Assembly: GCF_029946165.1 (NCBI RefSeq)
Contig: NZ_JAQSDZ010000011.1
Span: 62,001 to 126,000, forward strand
DNA from: Methylotenera sp.
GTDB taxonomy: Bacteria; Pseudomonadota; Gammaproteobacteria; Burkholderiales; Methylophilaceae
Reading direction: 5' to 3'
DNA: 64,000 nt
Below are positions 26,962 through 34,969 of the stretch, piece by piece; position 1 is the stretch's first letter; every line of letters begins with the position of its first letter. A program made the translations under genes and the position numbers. The notes beneath the pieces are model-generated. The model ran no database searches. It saw only the letters and a list, made by a program, of their open reading frames with translations, and was not told where the DNA came from.

Positions 26962-27046
26962 CACTCTGTCTCCTAAATTTAAAAAATAAAAAAACCACAA
27001 CTAAACTCATTTACTTCTTCTAACATTTACATCATTTTTTAGTGCT

Positions 27047-27385
27047 TTAATGCGATAACATCCAAGGTCTTGCTGTCTTTTTGGTTTGCATTTGCAACGC
27101 CGCTTTGCCTGTTTCTGGGTTTACCTTTGTGCTTGTTTTGCACGTGTGTGAACCAGCACAGCCACAGCTTGAACGTTTTGCTACTTTCGGATCATGCGCA
27201 GATTTTTCATTCCGTTCATGTGCTACACGCTGCGTTCTATCCATGACGGATAAGCGAGGTGCTGAAAGAATGCGCGGACTTTCGCAACCGCATTCATCAC
27301 ATAACGCAGGCTCACTAGATTCGCTCATTTTTCTAAGTGCAGTAAAAACGCCGCAGGTATCACATTCATATTCATAAACTGGCAT
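27047..27385 (-). CDS. fmdB: FmdB-family zinc-ribbon protein
   Basis: A 112-residue protein with the FmdB zinc ribbon at the N-terminus (MPVYEYECDTCG, then CDECGCESP) and further cysteines in a C-terminal CGCAGSHTC segment. The family was named from the formamidase locus of M. methylotrophus and is suspected to regulate it, but the mechanism is unproven. Adjacent to fmdA (27 bases) and ahead of urtA (85 bases). Confidence 0.93.
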   Translation of the reverse strand: MPVYEYECDTCGVFTALRKMSESSEPALCDECGCESPRILSAPRLSVMDRTQRVAHERNEKSAHDPKVAKRSSCGCAGSHTCKTSTKVNPETGKAALQMQTKKTARPWMLSH

Positions 27386-27412
27386 GCAAATACTCCTTAT
27401 TCGGTCTTTGGC

Positions 27413-28636
27413 TTAGCTGGTTTTAGCAGTATCAATGCCTTGTTTCACCATCACTTTTGGCCCATCCGCATTTGGCTTCATATCGAAATCAAAAATCTCA
27501 GTTGGTAACCATAAAGTAGCGCAGGCATTAGGAATATCTACAATGCCGCTGATATGACCTTCGATAGGTGCTGTGCCTAAAATAGAGAGCGCTTGCGCAC
27601 CGGTGTAACCAAATTTCTTCATATACTCAATGGCATTCAAACAAGCTTGGCGATAAGCTTCATTCACATCTAAGTAGAGCTGCTTGCCTTGCTCATTGAC
27701 CGAAATACCTTCAAAAATGATGTAGTCTTTATAAGTTGGCGTGAGCACACTTGGTTCAAAAATAGGGTTTTTAATGCCGTATTTCTTCACGCCGTCTTTG
27801 ATTAAGCTGACTTTGATGTCTAAATAACCAGCCATTTCAATAGCACCACAGAAAGTGATTTCGCCATCGCCTTGTGAGAAGTGAAGGTCACCCATAGAGA
27901 GACCGCCATCTTTCACATACACAGGGAAATAAACCTTTGAACCTTTGGTTAGATTTTTAATATCGCAGTTGCCACCATGTTCACGTGGCGGCACTGTACG
28001 TGCGCCTTCCATAGAAGCTTTTTTCGCAGCCTCACCAGTTAATTTACCCATGACTGCAGAAGATGGGTTAGGTGGCAATGCCAGCGCAGGAACACGGTCA
28101 GGTTCTGTAGCAATCAAATCACCTTCACGTTGATTCCATTTCTCCAATAACTCTTTTGAAGGTAAGCAGCCGATTAAACCTGGGTGCATAATGCCGGCGA
28201 ATCTAACGTTTGGCACGTGGCGTGATGTGGTATAAATGCCATGAAAATCCCAAATAGATTTACGTGCTTCAGGATATTGATCAACTAAAAATCCGCCGCC
28301 ATTTTCCTTAGCGAAAATGCCGTTGAAACCCCACTGACTATCTTCAAAAGTGCCTACATCTAAAATTTCAACCACCATTAAATCGCCAGGTTCAGCACCT
28401 TCTACGCCAATTGGGCCACTTAAGTAATGTACTTGTGTTAAATCTACATCGCGTACGTCATTGGCGCTGTCATTGTTGCCAATTTGGCCGCCTGTCCAGT
28501 CCATGCACTCAACACGAAACTCATCGCCAGGTTTAACCATGGCAATCATAGGTAAATCAGGATGCCAACGATTATGAATTTGGCCTTCCTGCTCCCAAGG
28601 TTTTTTGTCTAAATCTAATTTAACTAACGTTTTCAT
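27413..28636 (-). CDS. fmdA: Formamidase FmdA
   Basis: A 407-residue acetamidase/formamidase-family enzyme that hydrolyses formamide to formate and ammonia. ATG 28636 is chosen because GGAGG lies seven bases upstream; the ATG six bases earlier overlaps that site. Family motifs are MDWTGGQIGNNDS, HYLSGPIGVEGAEPGD, GDLHFSQGDGEITFCGA with its conserved Glu and Cys, and VDIPNA. It is the first gene of the amide/urea array and lies behind a palindromic promoter module shared with the fmdC porin. Formate produced would feed methylotrophic C1 oxidation and ammonia would feed assimilation. Confidence 0.96.
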   Translation of the reverse strand: MKTLVKLDLDKKPWEQEGQIHNRWHPDLPMIAMVKPGDEFRVECMDWTGGQIGNNDSANDVRDVDLTQVHYLSGPIGVEGAEPGDLMVVEILDVGTFEDSQWGFNGIFAKENGGGFLVDQYPEARKSIWDFHGIYTTSRHVPNVRFAGIMHPGLIGCLPSKELLEKWNQREGDLIATEPDRVPALALPPNPSSAVMGKLTGEAAKKASMEGARTVPPREHGGNCDIKNLTKGSKVYFPVYVKDGGLSMGDLHFSQGDGEITFCGAIEMAGYLDIKVSLIKDGVKKYGIKNPIFEPSVLTPTYKDYIIFEGISVNEQGKQLYLDVNEAYRQACLNAIEYMKKFGYTGAQALSILGTAPIEGHISGIVDIPNACATLWLPTEIFDFDMKPNADGPKVMVKQGIDTAKTS

Positions 28637-28750
28637 TGGCATCCTCCAGCTTATATTTCAGATAAACTCACAAGTAAAAATCAACAAAATATGCATGTTT
28701 GCATGCATCAATCAATACCAACTTGCAGAGATATAGCGTTTTGCAATGGT

Positions 28751-28834
28751 GTTAGATTAAGGGCTTGGATGATGGAATGAAATACGTCAAATTGCGTAGG
28801 TGATAAACACTTTTAAAAGAGATTTTTGTGCTAA
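28751..28834. promoter_or_regulatory. Conserved divergent promoter module upstream of fmdA
   Basis: Palindrome TACGTCAAATTGCGTA (28783-28798, imperfect) sits between minus-strand fmdA and a plus-strand exported-protein gene. On the minus strand TTAATCTAAC (28751-28760), a -10-like block, would put the palindrome centre near -42 to -44, the class II activator position. On the plus strand TGTGCTAA (28827-28834) lies 27 bases after GCGTAGG. All blocks recur with identical spacing upstream of fmdC. This suggests one activator dimer serving both directions. No transcript data support the start sites. Confidence 0.7.
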
Positions 28835-28872
28835 TTTAATACCAATACTTTAGTGCGGAATGATTCAACTCT

Positions 28873-29289
28873 ATGATTAAAAAACAACTTCTAATGGGTG
28901 CTGTTTTACTCACAATATCCATCAATGTAATGGCAGTGGAATGGGATTCCATTATTAAGAAAGCCGATTATGAAATTTTTGTCGACATTGATTCTTACAA
29001 TGTTGCAAATGGCTTTCCCTATTTTTTAACTAAAACTATATTTAAGAAAAGTCAGTCATTGACTAACAAGAAAAAATTAATGACTTATCAATATGTAGTA
29101 AAAAATACGCAGTTCAATTGCAATCAACCTCTGTATAAAGTCACGTCATTGGATTTTTATAGCACGACAAATAAATTATTGATGTCGGAAAAATTAATGA
29201 ATGATTTCACAGCTTTAAAATCAGGCACAGATGAATACTCAATCGCCCAACTTGCTTGCCAAGTTCATAAAATGTTAGGTGGTAAATAA
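28873..29289 (+). CDS. Exported protein resembling surface-adhesin protein E, unknown role
   Basis: A 138-residue protein with a signal peptide (cleavage probably after VMA, residue 21), then a compact domain resembling the 'surface-adhesin protein E' family: WDSIIKKADYEIFVDIDSY, a central YQYVVKNTQFNC, and a final LACQVHKML. Two cysteines in the mature part could form a disulfide. Proteins of this kind are small periplasmic or envelope proteins without known biochemical role. It is divergent from fmdA and shares the conserved promoter module, so it is probably co-regulated with amide use. Confidence 0.75.
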   Translation: MIKKQLLMGAVLLTISINVMAVEWDSIIKKADYEIFVDIDSYNVANGFPYFLTKTIFKKSQSLTNKKKLMTYQYVVKNTQFNCNQPLYKVTSLDFYSTTNKLLMSEKLMNDFTALKSGTDEYSIAQLACQVHKMLGGK

Positions 29290-29325
29290 ATCGAATTTTT
29301 TAAGATTCATTAACATTAACTTGAC

Positions 29326-29362
29326 AAAAAAAGGCGCAGCAACATTTAAATGTTACTGCGCC
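29326..29362 (-). terminator. Rho-independent terminator of fmdC
   Basis: GGCGCAG (29333-29339) pairs with CTGCGCC (29356-29362), and the intervening AACATTT/AAATGTT extends the stem across one mismatch. On the minus strand the stem is followed by seven U residues (29326-29332). Ideal for ending fmdC transcription. Confidence 0.92.
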
Positions 29363-29392
29363 AAAGTGTTATCTTAGGAGATAAATACTGGT

Positions 29393-30538
29393 TTAGAACT
29401 GGAATTGCATTGAAACATTAATGGCATTGTTACTGTCTGAGCCAGACACTTTAGTATCTGAATAAGCCGCTGTCAGTAACGCATTGTAAGGAGCAATCAC
29501 GTAGTTAGTACCAATTTCCCATTTTTTGGTTGTATCAGCAGTTGTTGCATCAGACTCAAACTTTTGATAGCGTGCAAATGGCATAAACTTGCCCCAACCG
29601 ACAGCTTGGTTAAATAAATAAGCCGCACCTGCTGAATATGCTTTACCTTGCTCGCTTAAAAAGACATCATCGGTATCATAATCATAGTAAGCAGCCTCTG
29701 CGGAAACCGTACCTAGCCCAACGTCTTTTTTCTCCATTAAGAAATCTACGCTGTATGAGCTGTAGTCACCTGCTTTAGTTAAGCTAATAGCACCATCAGA
29801 CTTTTGTCTGCCCGCAATACCAATAGCTAAAATATCTGCTGCTCCAAAGTAATTGCCCGTACCATAGTAGCCTGGCTCTGCGTCCCAAAAGTCAACTTGA
29901 AGTCTGCCTGCGTACATTAATTTATCATCTGCATTCGTGGCTTTTGCAGCAGTGCTAGATTGTGATTGTGCATTTACACCACTAAATCTGAAAATGTTTT
30001 GGCCTTCAAATGCACCAAATGAATAACCAATTTTGTTATCCATTGCGCTACCAACAATTGCTACACCTTCATCGCGACCAATAATACCGCCATTCCAGCC
30101 GTAACGTGATGCGATATTAGACCAATACCCACCACCCATTGAGTAGTATGGGCCAGCCATGTTTGCGCGATCACTTGGAGATAAGAATCTACCTGCCCAA
30201 ATAGCGATTTCTGGTGTCATTTGCAATTGCACGTTAGCATCAATAATTTCCCAGCTTTCGCCATTACTTTTTTCTGTATTCAACATACCCTTGATGTATT
30301 TATTAAATGAACCTGATAGATACAGCCGCGCACTTTCCAAAGCAAAGTCGTTTGATCTACTTCCATCAGCAGCAGCATCTTCAACTGAGCTATAACCCCC
30401 ACGCATGCCAAAACCAACACTCACTGACTTATCATCTCCAAATGAAATTGTTCCGCCTGCCTGTGCACTCATTGCCGGTAACAACAGCATAGAACTTACA
30501 GCAGTTGCTAATAGGCTTTTCTTAAGTTTAAATGTCAT
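29393..30538 (-). CDS. fmdC: FmdC-type outer-membrane porin for short-chain amides/urea
   Basis: A 381-residue porin with a signal peptide ending near SAQA (about residue 27) and a beta-barrel pattern ending in aromatic Phe (SMQFQF), as required for BAM insertion. It resembles the phosphate-selective porin O/P superfamily, to which M. methylotrophus FmdC belongs; FmdC is induced by amides and urea. Single-gene unit with its own terminator. GGAG precedes ATG 30538. Its promoter region carries the perfect copy of the palindrome also seen at fmdA, supporting joint regulation with the uptake and hydrolysis genes. Confidence 0.88.
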   Translation of the reverse strand: MTFKLKKSLLATAVSSMLLLPAMSAQAGGTISFGDDKSVSVGFGMRGGYSSVEDAAADGSRSNDFALESARLYLSGSFNKYIKGMLNTEKSNGESWEIIDANVQLQMTPEIAIWAGRFLSPSDRANMAGPYYSMGGGYWSNIASRYGWNGGIIGRDEGVAIVGSAMDNKIGYSFGAFEGQNIFRFSGVNAQSQSSTAAKATNADDKLMYAGRLQVDFWDAEPGYYGTGNYFGAADILAIGIAGRQKSDGAISLTKAGDYSSYSVDFLMEKKDVGLGTVSAEAAYYDYDTDDVFLSEQGKAYSAGAAYLFNQAVGWGKFMPFARYQKFESDATTADTTKKWEIGTNYVIAPYNALLTAAYSDTKVSGSDSNNAINVSMQFQF

Positions 30539-30642
30539 TACAACTCTCCATTAATAAAAATATTGTCAGTCATACAAAAAAATCATTTGTTTTTATTTGT
30601 AGTTTTGGTGGAATAATTCAACATCACCTTTAAAAACATGTT

Positions 30643-30726
30643 GCTAGATTAACGAGACTCTAGTGACTGTGAAATACGCAATATTGCGTAGGCATAAACT
30701 AAGTGTTTCTTGGAAAAATGTGCTAA
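30643..30726. promoter_or_regulatory. Conserved divergent promoter module upstream of fmdC (perfect palindrome)
   Basis: A perfect 16-base palindrome TACGCAATATTGCGTA occupies 30675-30690. The minus-strand block TTAATCTAGC (30643-30652) lies at the same distance as at fmdA (17 bases from the common TGAAATACG), and TGTGCTAA (30719-30726) lies 27 bases beyond GCGTAGG on the plus strand, again exactly as at fmdA. Conserved blocks with variable bases between them point to protein-binding sites and promoter elements rather than a simple duplication. Confidence 0.75.
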
Positions 30727-30780
30727 CTTTGCAAACAATTAAAGTTGTTCAAATTGTTTATCAGTGAGGGTTTAGCAGAG

Positions 30781-31335
30781 ATGAAACATAATGAGGCAAG
30801 CAGATGGATTCAGACGAGTGTTCTACTGACCGCGTTACTACTGAGTGCTTGTAGCGAGATTGCCTATAAAAGAGGCGCTACAGCCAGTGATTTAGCCGCC
30901 ATGAAAAAAAATTGTACAGCGAAAGACTCTACAAAAGAGGCTATTGCAAAATGTATGGCTGATAACGGGTGGACTATTCAAAACTTAGACGGCGAAGAAA
31001 CTATAGCTTCAATGCAAAATGAGCCTGACCCTGTAATAGAAGCAACTGAAAATGCTGATAATCGGCAAATAGGAAAACCTGTGGTTGCAACTAAAACGAC
31101 CTCTACAGAGAAATCCTTTTCACAAAAGAAACTCACTGACCCTATGGACATGTTCCAAATAAGTTCGTGGTGGAAGTTAGGCGGTAGCCCTGATAATCTA
31201 AAGAGCTCAATCCAAGAATGCGTCAACTCACTAGGGGAGGCTCATGAGCCCGGTATACAAAGCAAAAAGGTGACTAGAGGCTTATTGCTATGTATGCAAA
31301 AAAAAGACTGGCACGGCTTACGCGAAAAACCATAA
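30781..31335 (+). CDS. Putative lipoprotein of unknown function
   Basis: A 184-residue protein from ATG 30781 (a TTG 36 bases earlier is in frame but gives no sensible signal peptide). The lipobox LLLSAC places the lipidated Cys at residue 24. The mature part has two similar short helical segments each containing a K/Q-x-C-M pattern (AIAKCMADNGW and LLLCMQKKDW) separated by a Ser/Thr-rich linker, which hints at a duplicated motif. No family was recognised. It is divergent from fmdC and downstream of the shared promoter module, so it may belong to the amide/urea regulon. A good terminator follows. Confidence 0.75.
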   Translation: MKHNEASRWIQTSVLLTALLLSACSEIAYKRGATASDLAAMKKNCTAKDSTKEAIAKCMADNGWTIQNLDGEETIASMQNEPDPVIEATENADNRQIGKPVVATKTTSTEKSFSQKKLTDPMDMFQISSWWKLGGSPDNLKSSIQECVNSLGEAHEPGIQSKKVTRGLLLCMQKKDWHGLREKP

Positions 31336-31344
31336 TTAAAAACG

Positions 31345-31374
31345 AATAAAGCCGAGAATTATCTCGGCTTTATT
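31345..31374. terminator. Bidirectional terminator between lipoprotein gene and secreted protein gene
   Basis: A perfect 12-base stem, AATAAAGCCGAG (31345-31356) with CTCGGCTTTATT (31363-31374), and a six-base loop. The A/T ends provide U-rich tails in both directions, fitting its place between two convergent genes. Confidence 0.9.
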
Positions 31375-31415
31375 TAAAAATAACCCTAGGCAATAATTTA
31401 TATATTTACTTGCTG

Positions 31416-31802
31416 TTATCTATTATTAAAAAAAGCAATATTCATGACCTTGTCATTTACGAAAGTAATTTCTGTTTCTTTGTAAGTATGTTTTGGATCA
31501 TATTTTACTATGTTTTTGTAGTACCACATCTCTACGTTAACACGTTTTGACCCTTTGTCATCAGCACCTACTTTGCCTAGAAAACCTGAAGCCCCAGCTG
31601 GTTTAACTGATAGTTCTTTTTTAAACGGCGCACCTAACTTTTCAGAAATCACCTTTTTTGTTTTACCGCTGAATGAATTAAGAAATTGATCTTCGGTATA
31701 TGTTTTGCCAGCAGATGCTGCATTAACTTGACTGAAACTTACTGCAACTAACATTGCAGCAGATAGTAATACTTTTACAGTTTTATTGATGGTGAATTGC
31801 AT
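31416..31802 (-). CDS. Small secreted protein with BamE/SmpA-like fold features
   Basis: A 128-residue protein with a signal peptide (cleavage after VNA, about residue 28). The mature part, FSGKTKKVISEKLGAPFKKE followed by VEMWYYKNIVKYDP and TEITFVNDKVMNIAFF, follows the helix-then-strands pattern of the SmpA/OmlA (BamE-like) fold, in which G-x-P is a conserved turn. It lacks a lipobox. GGAG precedes the ATG. Single-gene unit; function unknown. Confidence 0.7.
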   Translation of the reverse strand: MQFTINKTVKVLLSAAMLVAVSFSQVNAASAGKTYTEDQFLNSFSGKTKKVISEKLGAPFKKELSVKPAGASGFLGKVGADDKGSKRVNVEMWYYKNIVKYDPKHTYKETEITFVNDKVMNIAFFNNR

Positions 31803-31902
31803 TGATTAAATCTCCTAAACGACTTTTAATTATCTCACTTATAGCATTTTTACGCACTAATTGAACATTAATGTTTAACGTGCGATAAAGACTTTCGCTG
31901 AC

Positions 31903-32667
31903 TCAAGCAGCAAATACTTTTAATCCATCGTAACCAACAAACACATTTTTTGGCAATTGCTCGCTTAAAGCACTGTATTCAAGCTCATGCGTCATATGAA
32001 TTAAATAGGTAGATTCAGCTTGAATCAGACTGGCGTAGTGCAAACTTTGTTCCAGATTAATGTGTGTATAGTGCGTTGTATATCTTAGACAATCTAATAA
32101 AAGAACTTTTAAACCTTGTAATAACGTCAGCGAAGTTTCAGGAATACTCGAAACGTCCGTCAGATAGGCAATGTCACCAATTCTATAGCCATAAATATCA
32201 CTGTTTCCGTGCTTGAGTGGAATTGGTGTAACGGTCTGCTCGAAAAGCTGAAATGGTGCGTTGATTACATGCGTTTTTAATACGGGTAAATCCCAAAAAT
32301 TACTGGGTTCACGCAAGGTATAGCCGAATTTATCGGCGATATGTTGCATAGCCTCTTGGCTACCATACAGAGGGATTTGCTTACGCTGAATTTGACAAAA
32401 CGCGCGCAAATCATCAATACCATGCAGGTGGTCAGCATGGGTATGCGTATATAGTACGGCATCAATGCTCGTTAACCCTTCTCTAAGTGCTTGCTGACGT
32501 AAATCAGGCCCTGTATCGATTATCACGGATTTACCGTTATTCAAATGAATAATGCTGGAGCAGCGTGTGCGATTGTTGCGCAGGTCGGTTGAGGCGCATG
32601 CAGCACATTTGCAACCTATCATAGGCGTTCCAGCGCTTGAACCTACTCCTAACATTGTTAACTGCAT
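31903..32667 (-). CDS. MBL-fold metal-dependent hydrolase, PhnP-like
   Basis: A 254-residue metallo-beta-lactamase-fold protein with HTHADHLHG metal ligands, the N-terminal GVGSSAGTPMIGC signature and the Cys cluster GCKCAAC that binds structural zinc in PhnP. PhnP is a cyclic ribose phosphodiesterase in phosphonate use, but no phn genes are nearby, so the substrate may differ. It follows tatD by 16 bases in the tmk-holB-pilZ-tatD row. Confidence 0.88.
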   Translation of the reverse strand: MQLTMLGVGSSAGTPMIGCKCAACASTDLRNNRTRCSSIIHLNNGKSVIIDTGPDLRQQALREGLTSIDAVLYTHTHADHLHGIDDLRAFCQIQRKQIPLYGSQEAMQHIADKFGYTLREPSNFWDLPVLKTHVINAPFQLFEQTVTPIPLKHGNSDIYGYRIGDIAYLTDVSSIPETSLTLLQGLKVLLLDCLRYTTHYTHINLEQSLHYASLIQAESTYLIHMTHELEYSALSEQLPKNVFVGYDGLKVFAA

Positions 32668-32683
32668 AGAAAGTTACGCATAG

Positions 32684-33457
32684 CTAGTTGGCTACAGCAT
32701 GCCTAAATAAACGGAAGAAGTTATTAGTGGTTGCTTCTGAAACTTCTTCCAAAGTAATGCCGCGCAAGCGAGCAATCTCTTCTGCCACATGTTTTACGTA
32801 ACTTGGCTGATTAGTTTTGCCACGATATGGCATAGGAGCTAAGTATGGGGAATCTGTTTCTACTAACATTTTATCTAAGGGAACTTGCATTGCAACTTCT
32901 TTAATCGTGAGCGCGTTTTTAAAAGTCACAATGCCTGAAAATGAAATGTAAAAGCCCAATTCAATGGCTTGGCGTGCCACATCTAGGTTTTCAGTAAAAC
33001 AGTGCATTACCCCGCCCACTTGTTGGGCATTTTCCTCACGCATAATACGTAAAGTGTCTTCAGCTGAACTACGGGTATGGATGACTAAGGGCTTGCCACA
33101 AGCAATAGCCGCACGAATATGCGTACGAAAACGTGTGCGCTGCCATTCTAAATCCCCTGTTAATCTAAAGTAATCCAGACCAGTTTCGCCTATAGCAATA
33201 ATTTTCGGATGGTCTGCGAGCCTCAAAAGTTCGTCAACGCTAGGTTCGTCGATATCTTCGTAATCAGGATGTACACCTACGGAGGCATAGAAATTATCAT
33301 TAGTTTCAGCTAAGGCGAGTACTTGTGGGAAGTCTGGCAGCGTGACGGATATGCATAATGCATGCCCTACTTTATTATCTTGCATGGCTTGCTTGATAGC
33401 AGGCAAGTTTTCAAAGAGTTCCGGAAAGTTAAGGTGGCAGTGAGAGTCAACGAGCAT
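32684..33457 (-). CDS. TatD-family metal-dependent deoxyribonuclease (YcfH type)
   Basis: A 257-residue TIM-barrel hydrolase with all metal ligands: DSHCHL, the E in GETGLDY, H in VIHTRS, H in GVMHCF and D in VETDSPYLAP. Members act as 3'-5' exonucleases or D-Tyr-tRNA-type processing enzymes; the exact role here is open. The position next to pilZ, holB and tmk matches the conserved ycfH locus of proteobacteria. Confidence 0.93.
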   Translation of the reverse strand: MLVDSHCHLNFPELFENLPAIKQAMQDNKVGHALCISVTLPDFPQVLALAETNDNFYASVGVHPDYEDIDEPSVDELLRLADHPKIIAIGETGLDYFRLTGDLEWQRTRFRTHIRAAIACGKPLVIHTRSSAEDTLRIMREENAQQVGGVMHCFTENLDVARQAIELGFYISFSGIVTFKNALTIKEVAMQVPLDKMLVETDSPYLAPMPYRGKTNQPSYVKHVAEEIARLRGITLEEVSEATTNNFFRLFRHAVAN

Positions 33458-33513
33458 GTTTAGTTTTTAAGATTACTTCAGGAATTAAGACACAAATTAC
33501 TCATAACATTTAA

Positions 33514-33885
33514 TTACATTGTATGCGTAGCACGGGATGATTTTAAAGCGCTTCCGAGCAGCCCTTCAATCTTATTTTTAGCTTCAATGCCGCCATCTTT
33601 TTCGCTAAATTGCACACCAACCCCTTGTGGTCTGCCAGCTTGAGTAGCTGGAGTTACCCATACCACGTGACCTACAACTTTTAGTTTCATTGGGTCATCA
33701 ATCAAGCTTAATAGCATAAAAACTTCTTCACCAATTTTAAAAGGTTTGTTAGTGGGAATAAATAAACCGCCACCTTTAACATAGGGCATATATGCCGAAT
33801 ATAGCGCAACCTTTTCTTTAATGGCGAGGGATAAAACCCCTGGTTTTGGAGGGTTAATAGTATTTTCTGCTAATTCTTCAGCCAT
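33514..33885 (-). CDS. pilZ: Type IV pilus assembly protein PilZ
   Basis: A 123-residue PilZ-domain protein of the original pilus-assembly type: MPYVKGGGLFIP, a central VFMLLSLIDDP and GRPQGVGVQF. It lacks the RxxxR and DxSxxG c-di-GMP-binding residues, as genuine PilZ does, so it probably works by protein contact with PilB/FimX-type partners rather than as a c-di-GMP receptor. The position beside holB-tmk is conserved. Confidence 0.92.
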   Translation of the reverse strand: MAEELAENTINPPKPGVLSLAIKEKVALYSAYMPYVKGGGLFIPTNKPFKIGEEVFMLLSLIDDPMKLKVVGHVVWVTPATQAGRPQGVGVQFSEKDGGIEAKNKIEGLLGSALKSSRATHTM

Positions 33886-33949
33886 ATATTGATCTTTATA
33901 AATTTAAATACTGGTGACAAATGTCATGTTATTAAGCTTAAATGAAAAT

Positions 33950-34954
33950 TTAGCTAAAAATTCGAGTGTACTCAAGAAGTAAACTTTCCATCTGCAATTC
34001 ATGGTTTAAAGGATGCAGGGCTAATTTACGCAACGCTTCTATTTTTTTTTGTAGCTGAAATAAGCTGCTCAAGTTTACCTTGTCTGCTAACGCTTGCAAA
34101 GCTTTGCTATGCATAGCATGGTAACGCACTTGGCCTGATAACCGCATTGCAACAATATCATATATCCATTTTTGCAAAGCAACGATGCCAGCTTCTACTG
34201 AATTAGCGATTAGTTTAGGTGCGGCAACATGTGGTTGTAATTTGCTACCAAGGGCTAATAGTCGCCATATTTCAGTTAGTTGTGAGAATTGCATCTGCTC
34301 ATTAAATACCTTAATTGGCGAACCATCTAAGTATGCAAGCTGCTCTTTAGCATTTTGCACACCTTGCTCTCTAAGCCATGCTAATGCCTGTGCATCAGTA
34401 GGAATGGGCATGTTTATTTTTTGACAACGACTAATAATAGTGGGTAATAAACGTTGCAGTTGATGTGCCACCAAAATAAAAATAACGCCTTCTGCAGGCT
34501 CTTCAAGCATTTTAAGTAATGCATTAGCAGAAGCTAAGTTGAGCGCCTCTGCGGGGTGAATAAGCACAATACGCGCCCCATCACTACGGTGGCTAGACAT
34601 GCTTAAAAAGTCACTTAAATCACGAATCTGCGCGACAGAAATTTGTGTTTTTTTCTTAGTTTTTTTTGTTGCGCCCTCTTCGTCCGCATCAGACTCTTGC
34701 TCTGGACTCAACAGACGAAAATCTGGATGACTCTCTTCCTTAAACCAATTACAACTGGAGCAATTTCCGCAAGCGTGACCTGAGCTATCTTGATGTGCAC
34801 ATAAAAGCGACCGGCTGAACTCAAGGGCAAAATCATATTTACCAGTACCAGCTCGACCATGTAATAACATGGCATGCGCTCTTCGTTTGTCTTCTTGGTT
34901 AACAAGTTGCCAAACCTTAGATTGCCACGGATAAATTCTCATGTTACCAGCCAT
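33950..34954 (-). CDS. holB: DNA polymerase III delta' subunit HolB
   Basis: A 334-residue clamp-loader subunit. AAA+ fold with GRAGTGKYD in the P-loop position, a zinc module (CGNCSSCNWF) and the SRC sensor/arginine-finger motif (ISRCQ). With delta and tau/gamma it opens the beta clamp. It follows tmk by 15 bases. Confidence 0.95.
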   Translation of the reverse strand: MAGNMRIYPWQSKVWQLVNQEDKRRAHAMLLHGRAGTGKYDFALEFSRSLLCAHQDSSGHACGNCSSCNWFKEESHPDFRLLSPEQESDADEEGATKKTKKKTQISVAQIRDLSDFLSMSSHRSDGARIVLIHPAEALNLASANALLKMLEEPAEGVIFILVAHQLQRLLPTIISRCQKINMPIPTDAQALAWLREQGVQNAKEQLAYLDGSPIKVFNEQMQFSQLTEIWRLLALGSKLQPHVAAPKLIANSVEAGIVALQKWIYDIVAMRLSGQVRYHAMHSKALQALADKVNLSSLFQLQKKIEALRKLALHPLNHELQMESLLLEYTRIFS

Positions 34955-34969
34955 TAATACATAGATTAA

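Noticed and set aside
30745-30780. TTG start extending the lipoprotein by 12 residues
   Set aside because: The extension would put charged residues ahead of the signal peptide; ATG 30781 gives a normal lipoprotein signal with the lipobox Cys at 24.
33514-33885. PilZ as a c-di-GMP receptor tied to the c-di-GMP genes at 2944-7243
   Set aside because: The RxxxR and DxSxxG ligand residues are absent, and the locus is the conserved housekeeping pilZ-holB-tmk order.
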